Of a DNA stretch of 64,000 nucleotides, positions 58,015 through 64,000 are shown in pieces. This stretch comes from an uncultured Pseudomonadota bacterium. GTDB lineage: Bacteria > Pseudomonadota > Alphaproteobacteria > RF32 > CAG-239. The notes under the pieces are model-generated. The model had not been told where the DNA came from and searched no databases. It worked only from the letters and a program-made list of their open reading frames with translations. The stretch covers positions 1 through 64,000 of the forward strand of contig CADCCF010000001.1 in the NCBI GenBank assembly GCA_902799835.1, given 5' to 3'. The stretch's first letter is position 1, and each line of letters starts with the position of its first letter. The translations under genes and the position numbers were made by a program.

Positions 58015-59277
58015 GTGAAAACCATTCTTGCTTGGCTAAAATCTTTATTAATATATTGCGATCGCCGTATGATGGTGATGTTGTTGCTGGGTTTTGTCTC
58101 GGGGCTGCCGTTTTTATTGGTATCATCTACTTTATCCCTTTGGCTCAAAGATGCTGGTATATCGCTTGCAGCTATTGGCATGTTTGCTTTAGTCAAATCA
58201 CCATACAGTTTTAAATGGCTATTTTCTCCGATTATTGATCAGTGTCGACTCCCCTTGTTTTCTCGCCTGGGGCGCCGCCGCGGCTGGGCTGTATTTATTC
58301 AACTGCTGCTTATGGGTTCTATGCTCGCCATGTCTCTGACTAATCCGGCAACCTCCACTTCGCTGTTTGTACTTTTTGTATTTTTTGCCGCTCTCTTTTC
58401 TGCTTCACAAGATATTGTACTCGATGCTTACCGCATTGAGCGATTCGCTGCCAACGAACAAGCTGCTGGTGTTGCAGTATTTGTCTTTGGTTATCGTATC
58501 GGCGTTTTATTTGCCGGTGCCGGAGCTCTGATTCTGGCTGACTATTGGAATTGGAGTGTCGTTTATCAGGTTATGGCCGCAAGCGTTTTGTTCGGCACCA
58601 TTACTATTTTACTGTCTTCTGAACCGGCTAACAACCAAGCCCCTGTCTCTCATAACTGGCACGAGATCATAGTTAATGCCGTAATCAAGCCTTTTACCGA
58701 CTTCATGAAACGTGACAAGTGGCTATGGATTTTACTGTTTATATTTTTCTATCGCATGAGTGACGCTTATATTGCCCCAATGGCTTACCCTTTCTTTGAT
58801 GATATCGGCTTTACCAAAATTCAAATTGCCTATATAATCAAAATTTATGGCGTAATTGCTACAATTATCGGATCATTCATTGGCGGAATAGTCGTTAATC
58901 GCTTAGGCTTAGCTAAATCTTTGCTTTTTTGCGGAATATTACACGGATCATCAAATCTGCTTTATTTGTGGCAGGTATGCGCCGGTAACGATACTTCGGT
59001 TCTGACTATTACCATCTTTGTTGAAAACATCTCAGGTGGTATGGGCACATCTGCTTTTGTCGCTTACCTGTCATCATTATGCAATCGCCAGTACACCGCC
59101 ACACAATATGCTTTGCTGTCCTCTTTCATGGGGGCTGCTCGCGATTTGTTTGCCGCCACTTCCGGTATAGTTGCTAAATCACTGTCATGGTTCGGCTTTT
59201 TTAGTCTGACTGCCGCCATGTCATTGCCGGGCATATTTATTCTTCTTTATCTTATGAAAAAGAAAGCCGTCAAATAG
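58015..59277 (+). CDS. ampG: AmpG-like muropeptide permease (MFS)
   Basis: A 420-residue, 12-helix MFS permease. It matches AmpG by its start (LLGFVSGLPFLLVSSTLSLWL, PYSFKWLFSPIIDQ), by SASQDIVLDAYRIE and by the late SSLCNRQYTATQYALLSS. AmpG imports cell-wall fragments for recycling. GTG start with AAGGAGT upstream. Confidence 0.88.
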   Translation: MKTILAWLKSLLIYCDRRMMVMLLLGFVSGLPFLLVSSTLSLWLKDAGISLAAIGMFALVKSPYSFKWLFSPIIDQCRLPLFSRLGRRRGWAVFIQLLLMGSMLAMSLTNPATSTSLFVLFVFFAALFSASQDIVLDAYRIERFAANEQAAGVAVFVFGYRIGVLFAGAGALILADYWNWSVVYQVMAASVLFGTITILLSSEPANNQAPVSHNWHEIIVNAVIKPFTDFMKRDKWLWILLFIFFYRMSDAYIAPMAYPFFDDIGFTKIQIAYIIKIYGVIATIIGSFIGGIVVNRLGLAKSLLFCGILHGSSNLLYLWQVCAGNDTSVLTITIFVENISGGMGTSAFVAYLSSLCNRQYTATQYALLSSFMGAARDLFAATSGIVAKSLSWFGFFSLTAAMSLPGIFILLYLMKKKAVK

Positions 59278-59289
59278 ACGGCTTTTTTT
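59262..59289 (+). terminator. terminator of ampG, overlapping its stop
   Basis: AAAGCCGTC / GACGGCTTT plus T tract; the stem begins within the last codons. Confidence 0.85.
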
Positions 59290-59298
59290 ATTACACTG

Positions 59299-59649
59299 TT
59301 ATTTTTTTAGTGATAGCTCTTCCCAGGTTTTCAGTCCCAACTTTTTCATATCATCAGGCATTTGGTTAACGATATTCATATCCGCTATATATGCATCTTT
59401 AATGTTGTCCAACAATGTCTCAACCACTATCACTACCGAAGCTTTGCGTAACTTATCTCTGACATCGGGATTAATATAATCCAACACTATTCTCTGCTCC
59501 AAATTACGCTCTAACACTGCGTGATCTCTTCCGTCATAAACTACCCGAGGGTGCACAGCTTTACCGGCCTTTGCGCTGATATAAATATACAACTCGCCTT
59601 CTTCACTTTCCGCAACGATATAATTACCTTCAGTTTGATAGTCTAACAT
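59299..59649 (-). CDS. orphan protein, 116 residues
   Basis: Function unknown. N-terminal half beta-rich (NYIVAESEEGELYIYIS, HPRVVYDGRDHAVLE), C-terminal half helical. No signal peptide. Upstream sequence is CGGGCAAGATTT-ATG, at best a weak ribosome site. Its promoter carries the TTTTTTGTCTAAA element, which groups it with the orphan cassettes. Confidence 0.68.
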   Translation of the reverse strand: MLDYQTEGNYIVAESEEGELYIYISAKAGKAVHPRVVYDGRDHAVLERNLEQRIVLDYINPDVRDKLRKASVVIVVETLLDNIKDAYIADMNIVNQMPDDMKKLGLKTWEELSLKK

Positions 59650-59691
59650 AAATCTTGCCCGTTCACTATTTTATCAAAAAAATACGGCGTT

Positions 59692-59720
59692 AATATACCA
59701 TTTAGACAAAAAACAGTCAA
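59692..59720 (-). promoter_or_regulatory. promoter of orphan gene 59649 with spacer element
   Basis: On the minus strand TTGACT, 17-bp spacer, TATATT. The spacer is G-TTTTTTGTCTAAA-TGG. Confidence 0.68.
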
Positions 59721-59727
59721 CAAAAAA

Positions 59728-60288
59728 TTACAACACATAATCTAACAAAGCTGTAATAAAATCTGCTCTTCTGTTCTGGTAATCCAGATAATAAGCATGT
59801 TCCCAAACATCAACACAAAATATCGGCTTAACCCCAACCATAGTCAATGGACCATCAGCATTGGCCGTCTTAATTATCGCAACTTTATTATCCTTTTGTA
59901 CTGCCCAACACCAACCGCTGGCAAATTGCGACATTGCCGCTTGCTTAAATTGTTGTTTAAAATCATCAACCGACTCGAAATCATTTTCTATCATCGCAAT
60001 ATAATTTTTCTTTTCCGATTCGCTCAAGCTCAGACTGCGCCAAAAAAATTCATGGTTCCACATTTGCGATGCATTGTTATAAATCTGTTGATCTTGCTCC
60101 AAATTATTATAGCTTTCTTTTACCACCAATTCCAACGCCATATTTTCATAACGCGTGGCCTTGACTAACTCGTTAAGCTTATCACAATACCCTCTATAAT
60201 GTTTATTATAGTGAAAATCCATTGTCTGAGCTGAAACAAACGGCTCCCATGCATTCAAAGGTCTATTCAGACTCTTCATCATAAACAT
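59728..60288 (-). CDS. sodB: superoxide dismutase (Fe/Mn type)
   Basis: A 186-residue cytosolic Fe/Mn superoxide dismutase. Metal ligands H26 (FHYNKHY), H80 (MWNHEFFW), D161 and H165 (DVWEHAYY) are all present. The sequence does not settle iron versus manganese use. AGGAG lies 7 bp before the ATG. Confidence 0.92.
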   Translation of the reverse strand: MFMMKSLNRPLNAWEPFVSAQTMDFHYNKHYRGYCDKLNELVKATRYENMALELVVKESYNNLEQDQQIYNNASQMWNHEFFWRSLSLSESEKKNYIAMIENDFESVDDFKQQFKQAAMSQFASGWCWAVQKDNKVAIIKTANADGPLTMVGVKPIFCVDVWEHAYYLDYQNRRADFITALLDYVL

Positions 60289-60310
60289 TGCATTTCTCCT
60301 ATGATAATTA

Positions 60311-60730
60311 CTATTTTTTGTGCTTTTTTATATAAGTATTAGTACCGACTTCATCAAGGAGCTTTTGTTCATCCATTTCCATTTTTTTACGTTGCTGACG
60401 TGTTCTTTCTTCATCAATAATATTATAGGTTTTTTCTTCCTTAAAAACATCTGCCATCACATTGCGCAACTGTTCTATTTGTTGTTCTAATTCAGCTATA
60501 TTTGTTTCCAGGGTTTTACGTTTTTTCAAATAATTTTCGGTATAAGCACCAAAATCACACAAAAGCGGATGCTGCGCCGCAAATTCCTTTTCTCGTTCAT
60601 AGTCAGCATTCAATTCATGCAATTCTTTATATAGTTGTTCTTGCCTAGTCAACTTACTAAGCAAACTTCGGCGCAGTTCATCCAGCTCCATTTTTTTCAC
60701 ACGTTGCAAAACTTTCAAAGATTTTGCCAT
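60311..60730 (-). CDS. fliJ: flagellar export protein FliJ
   Basis: A 139-residue coiled-coil protein (heptads across about residues 5-120) of the FliJ type, which activates the flagellar export gate and escorts chaperones. Sequence identity in FliJ is low; the call rests on size, coiled coil, charged ends and position 4 bp after fliI. Confidence 0.78.
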   Translation of the reverse strand: MAKSLKVLQRVKKMELDELRRSLLSKLTRQEQLYKELHELNADYEREKEFAAQHPLLCDFGAYTENYLKKRKTLETNIAELEQQIEQLRNVMADVFKEEKTYNIIDEERTRQQRKKMEMDEQKLLDEVGTNTYIKKHKK

Positions 60731-60734
60731 CTAA

Positions 60735-62075
60735 TTACTCTTCTGCTTGATAAGGTGTTGCTAAAATGCTACCCAACATTTCATAGCATTGCTCCAAGGA
60801 AAAGCGATCTCTCTTGGTTTGCGCCAAAAACTCCTCAATCATCGGATAATAAAATATTGCCTCATCAACATCACGATTCGAGCCTTTTTTATATGCTCCC
60901 AAACGAATAAGTTCCGCCATGTCCTCATAAGAGGCGATATATTTACGCGCTTTTGCCACAATCGCATATTCTTCTTTTGTATCACAGTCTGGCATTGTAC
61001 GCGAAATTGAGCGTAAAACATTAATTGCCGGATAGCGATTGCGCTCCGCTATTGCTCTGTCTAATACTATATGCCCATCCAAAATTGACCGCACAGCATC
61101 AGCAATCGGCTCGTTGTGATCATCACCATCTACCAAAACCGTAAATAATCCAGTAATTGTACCATTTCCGGCTCCCGGTCCGGCGCGCTCCAAAAGTTTT
61201 GGTAATTCAGAAAATACACTAGGTGTATAACCCTTTGATGCTGGCGGCTCTCCAACCGATAGAGCTATTTCGCGCTGCGCCATCGCAAAACGAGTTATCG
61301 AATCCATCATACACAAGACATCTTTGTTTTCGTCACGAAAATATTCTGATATCGCCATTGTTACATAAGCAGCCTGACGTCTCAACAAAGGGCTTTCATC
61401 CGAAGTAGCCAAAACCAAAACTGATTTTTTCATACCTTCTTCGCCCAAAACATCTTCTATAAATTCTTTAGCTTCTCTCCCACGCTCACCTATCAAACCT
61501 ATCACTGAAATATCTGAATTGGTATTTCTTGCCATCATCGACATCAAAGTTGATTTTCCCACACCGGAACCGGCGAAAATTCCCATACGTTGACCTTTAC
61601 AAATGGTCAAAAACGCATTAACCGCCTTAACTCCCAAATCGACCTTGCCTTTAACTCTGTCACGAAATGGTGCCGGTGGTGGTGATGTTTTAATAAAATA
61701 CGGCTTATTACCTTTAATCAAAGGACCTTTTCCGTCAATTGCTTCGCCAAAAGCATTTACAATACGCCCCAACCAACTTTCATGCGGATAAATCACCGGA
61801 GAACTCATCGTGAATTCAACATCGCAATTCACACCTATTCCCTCTAATGAGCCATACGGCATGGCCAAAACTTTACCATCGCGAAAACTGACAATTTCAC
61901 AAGGAATTTTTTCGCCCCGATTATTGATAACATTACACCCATCCCCGACTGACATGCCGTCGATCAATCCGGATATTTCAACAAACAATCCCTGTACGCC
62001 GCATACTTTTCCATGATAAAATGCGTCGTCCAACCGATTTATCGAATTGATAATGCTACTGGTTAAATCTCCCAA
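60735..62075 (-). CDS. fliI: flagellum-specific ATPase FliI
   Basis: A 446-residue F1-beta-like hexameric ATPase that powers flagellar protein export. Walker A is GSGVGKST (about 165-172); the segments GLIGERGREAKEFIED and ADAVRSILDGHIVLDR are typical. It begins with TTG; nearby alternatives are not clearly better. It forms a unit with fliJ, divergent from ctrA. No other flagellar genes lie in the window. Confidence 0.93.
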   Translation of the reverse strand: MGDLTSSIINSINRLDDAFYHGKVCGVQGLFVEISGLIDGMSVGDGCNVINNRGEKIPCEIVSFRDGKVLAMPYGSLEGIGVNCDVEFTMSSPVIYPHESWLGRIVNAFGEAIDGKGPLIKGNKPYFIKTSPPPAPFRDRVKGKVDLGVKAVNAFLTICKGQRMGIFAGSGVGKSTLMSMMARNTNSDISVIGLIGERGREAKEFIEDVLGEEGMKKSVLVLATSDESPLLRRQAAYVTMAISEYFRDENKDVLCMMDSITRFAMAQREIALSVGEPPASKGYTPSVFSELPKLLERAGPGAGNGTITGLFTVLVDGDDHNEPIADAVRSILDGHIVLDRAIAERNRYPAINVLRSISRTMPDCDTKEEYAIVAKARKYIASYEDMAELIRLGAYKKGSNRDVDEAIFYYPMIEEFLAQTKRDRFSLEQCYEMLGSILATPYQAEE

Positions 62076-62184
62076 ATTCCTAAAACTCCGGCCTTTTATT
62101 GGTGATATTATTTATATACTACATTATTTTGCTATTTAACAATAAATATAAAGGTTATTAACACCCGCCACCTTGATAAAAAAA

Positions 62185-62204
62185 TTGTTAATAATTATTA
62201 ACAA
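62185..62204. promoter_or_regulatory. 20-bp perfect palindrome between fliI and ctrA
   Basis: TTGTTAATAATTATTAACAA is its own reverse complement. The TTATTAAC half occurs once more at 62155-62162. The TTAA halves are 6 bp apart, one short of the usual CtrA box (TTAA-N7-TTAA). Confidence 0.6.
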
Positions 62205-62278
62205 CGCTAAACAAATAAAATTTATACCTATATAGTGTAGTTATAAAATTCTTAGAAAAATTAGGAGGATATCCGCAA

Positions 62279-62965
62279 ATGAGAGTATTACTTGTAGAAG
62301 ACGATTTTGCCGTTTCCCAAAGCATTGAAACCATGCTCAAAAAAGAAGGTATGATTGTTGACACCACCGATTTGGGCGAAGACGGCTTGGAAATTGGCAA
62401 ATTATATGACTATGACATTATCATTCTTGATTTGATGTTGCCCGACATTAACGGTTATGAAGTTTTGCGCAACTTGCGCGGCTCCAAGGTCAAGACTCCA
62501 GTTTTGATTCTATCCGGTCTGTCCGAACCCGACAACAAAGTTAAAGGTCTCGGCTATGGTGCTGATGATTATCTTACCAAGCCGTTCGACAAGAAAGAAC
62601 TTCTGGCTCGTATTCACGCTATTGTCCGTCGCGCCAAAGGCCATTCGGAATCCGTTATCACCACCGGCGATGTAGTTGTCAATCTTGACACCCAAACCGT
62701 TACCGTTCAAGGAAAAACTTTACATTTAACCGGCAAAGAATACGGCATTATGGAATTGTTGTCTTTGCGTAAAGGCTCAACCTTAAACAAAGATCAGTTT
62801 TTGAACCACTTGTATGGCGGTATTGACGAGCCTGAATTAAAGATAATTGATGTATTTATTTGCAAATTGCGTAAAAAACTGGAACGCGCTTCCGGCGGCA
62901 AAAACTACATTGAGACCGTTTGGGGCAGAGGTTACGTCCTGCGTGATCCCGATGAAAAGAAATAA
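62279..62965 (+). CDS. ctrA: cell-cycle response regulator CtrA
   Basis: A 228-residue OmpR-type regulator that controls cell cycle and flagellar genes in Alphaproteobacteria. [20 protein letters not shown] is the typical CtrA start; the phosphoacceptor is D51 (IIILDLMLP), with K101 (DYLTKPF). The winged helix contains the CtrA-like [17 protein letters not shown] and [18 protein letters not shown] precedes the ATG. Confidence 0.96.
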   Translation: MRVLLVEDDFAVSQSIETMLKKEGMIVDTTDLGEDGLEIGKLYDYDIIILDLMLPDINGYEVLRNLRGSKVKTPVLILSGLSEPDNKVKGLGYGADDYLTKPFDKKELLARIHAIVRRAKGHSESVITTGDVVVNLDTQTVTVQGKTLHLTGKEYGIMELLSLRKGSTLNKDQFLNHLYGGIDEPELKIIDVFICKLRKKLERASGGKNYIETVWGRGYVLRDPDEKK

Positions 62966-62971
62966 ATTTTC

Positions 62972-62999
62972 AACCGGTCAAAATTTGACCGGTTTTTTA
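62972..62999 (+). terminator. terminator of ctrA
   Basis: AACCGGTCAAA / TTTGACCGGTT plus T tract. Confidence 0.9.
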
Positions 63000-63080
63000 T
63001 ATGCTAAAACTTGCAAAATAATTCTTGCTTTTATATTTTTTTATGCTAAAAAGAACGTAAATTATAACATATTATCTGAA

Positions 63081-63106
63081 GTGGAGCCGCAAGCTCCGCT
63101 TTTTTG
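63081..63106 (+). terminator. terminator-like hairpin in the rimP leader
   Basis: GTGGAGC-CGCAA-GCTCCGC then TTTTTT, only about 20 bp before the rimP ATG. It may be an attenuator. Confidence 0.65.
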
Positions 63107-63124
63107 TTAGGAGAAACAGAGCTA

Positions 63125-63619
63125 ATGCAACAACATCCTTTGGAAAAATTGTTAACTCCGGTAGTTGAAGGATTGGGCTATGAAGTTGTCCGTATCATGA
63201 CTATCGGTGTTCAAAATCCGACTTTGCAGATTATGATTGAACCGCAAAATCACCAAAATCCCGATGTTGATGATTGTGCCAAAGTCAGCCGTGCAATCTC
63301 TGCTGTTTTGGATGAAAAAGATCCGATTGCCGGAGAATATACTCTTGAAGTCAGCTCTCCGGGCATCGATCGCCCTTTGACCAAACCGGAGCATTTTTCT
63401 CGTTTCGCCGGCTATGAAGCTAAAATTGAAACCTCAGAAGCAATTGAAGGACGCAAGCGCTTCAAAGGTAAAATTATTAATTTAGAAAAAGGCGAACTGA
63501 TAAATTTTGACATGGATGGAACAAATTACAAAATTCCGTTTGATGCCGTCAGCAAAGCCAAACTTGTTTTAACTGACGAACTGTTGGCCCAAGCTGCCAC
63601 AGATCAACTAACTGACTAA
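63125..63619 (+). CDS. rimP: ribosome maturation factor RimP
   Basis: A 164-residue 30S assembly factor. PVVEGLGYEVVRIMTIG, VDDCAKVSRAISAVLDE and YTLEVSSPGIDRPLTKPEHF are canonical. The start at 63125 is preferred over a TTG 21 bp earlier because AGGAG precedes it and the protein then begins at the family start. It is followed 20 bp later by nusA, the usual rimP-nusA arrangement. Confidence 0.94.
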   Translation: MQQHPLEKLLTPVVEGLGYEVVRIMTIGVQNPTLQIMIEPQNHQNPDVDDCAKVSRAISAVLDEKDPIAGEYTLEVSSPGIDRPLTKPEHFSRFAGYEAKIETSEAIEGRKRFKGKIINLEKGELINFDMDGTNYKIPFDAVSKAKLVLTDELLAQAATDQLTD

Positions 63620-63639
63620 CTTTTATTACAGAGGTAAAA

Positions 63640-64000
63640 ATGCAAGAAAAAGAAAATATGCCCAGACCTGGAATTGTTTTGGTAGCAGACACTGTCGCCC
63701 GCGAAAAGAACATCGACAAAGAAGATGTTTTTGAAGCAATGGAAGTAGCCATCCAAAAATCGGCTCGCACCAAATATGGCATGGAACATGACATCAGAGC
63801 TCACATTGACCGCAAAAACGGCGCTATTTCATTGGCCCGTTATCGCGAAGTCATTGCTGATGACGAAGAAAAAGAAAACGAGGCTGCTCAATTGACCTTG
63901 CGTGAAGCCAAAGCTTATGACCCCAAAATAAAAGTTGGTGAATATATCATTGATGCTTTGCCGCCTATTGATTTCGGTCGTATAGCTGCTCAAACCGCTA
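63640..64000 (+). CDS. nusA: transcription termination/antitermination factor NusA, N-terminal part
   Basis: The first 120 codons of NusA; the gene runs off the window. The N-terminal RNA-polymerase-binding domain is evident: VADTVAREKNIDKEDVFEAM, EVAIQKSARTKYG, LTLREAKAYDPKIKVGEYI. A GAGG ribosome site precedes the ATG. It is second in the rimP operon, where NusA could affect the leader hairpin upstream of rimP. Confidence 0.95.
   Translation, partial: MQEKENMPRPGIVLVADTVAREKNIDKEDVFEAMEVAIQKSARTKYGMEHDIRAHIDRKNGAISLARYREVIADDEEKENEAAQLTLREAKAYDPKIKVGEYIIDALPPIDFGRIAAQTA

Overview
The window comes from an AT-rich, Gram-negative alphaproteobacterium, probably an uncultured host-associated lineage (the lineage is inference). 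The evidence is a CtrA response regulator, an alphaproteobacterial-type SspB with its ribbon-helix-helix neighbour, a circularly permuted two-piece tmRNA gene, FliI/FliJ next to ctrA, and a set of VirB6-like type IV secretion genes of the kind multiplied in Rickettsiales-like bacteria.

Layout. 1-8.5 kb: an alpha/beta-hydrolase-like gene, then a minus-strand operon of one small membrane protein and four VirB6/TrbL-like proteins that share a DCxxC-type motif; one carries a complete LytM (M23) peptidase domain in its large inter-membrane region. 8.7-20 kb: an XRE regulator, the deoxynucleoside salvage operon cdd-deoC-deoA, a giant AsmA-like protein, galU, a free-standing rplQ and ettA. 20-27.5 kb: orphan genes, gyrA, groES-groEL. 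27.6-28.9 kb: permuted tmRNA followed directly by sspB, which encodes the adaptor for its tag. 28.9-40 kb: membrane proteins, a hydrolase, cysE, two secreted proteins, trmJ, rpmJ, a porin overlapping a short response regulator, gyrB. 40-47.5 kb: a 791-residue protein with disordered linkers, polA with a damaged proofreading site, a lipoprotein. 47.6-49.7 kb: tRNA-Arg and tRNA-Gly, each followed by copies of its own 3' end with a 182-bp period. 50-64 kb: orphan genes, flavodoxins, ftsH, a DsbA-like protein, a phosphate transporter pair, rlmH, an AmpG-like permease, superoxide dismutase, fliJ-fliI, ctrA, rimP and the start of nusA.

Two translation styles coexist. Housekeeping genes mostly have clear Shine-Dalgarno sequences. 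About ten unrecognised genes (20112, 21117, 21589, 24767, 36755, 40586, 50172, 50465, 57387, 59649 as starts) have AT-rich leaders without a convincing one. Most have their own TTGAC-type promoter and a strong terminator, and parts of them look richer in G+C. Five of their promoters carry the same 12-13 bp element (TTTTTTGTCTAAA, one in reverse) between -35 and -10. Two neighbours are paralogues, and two distant ones seem to share a helical-repeat design.

The strongest candidates for undescribed biology are the 182-bp tRNA-tail repeat elements, the orphan-cassette regulon with its shared spacer element, and the VirB6-M23 fusion. No database search was possible; names rest on motifs and remembered family features, and all base counts were made by eye.
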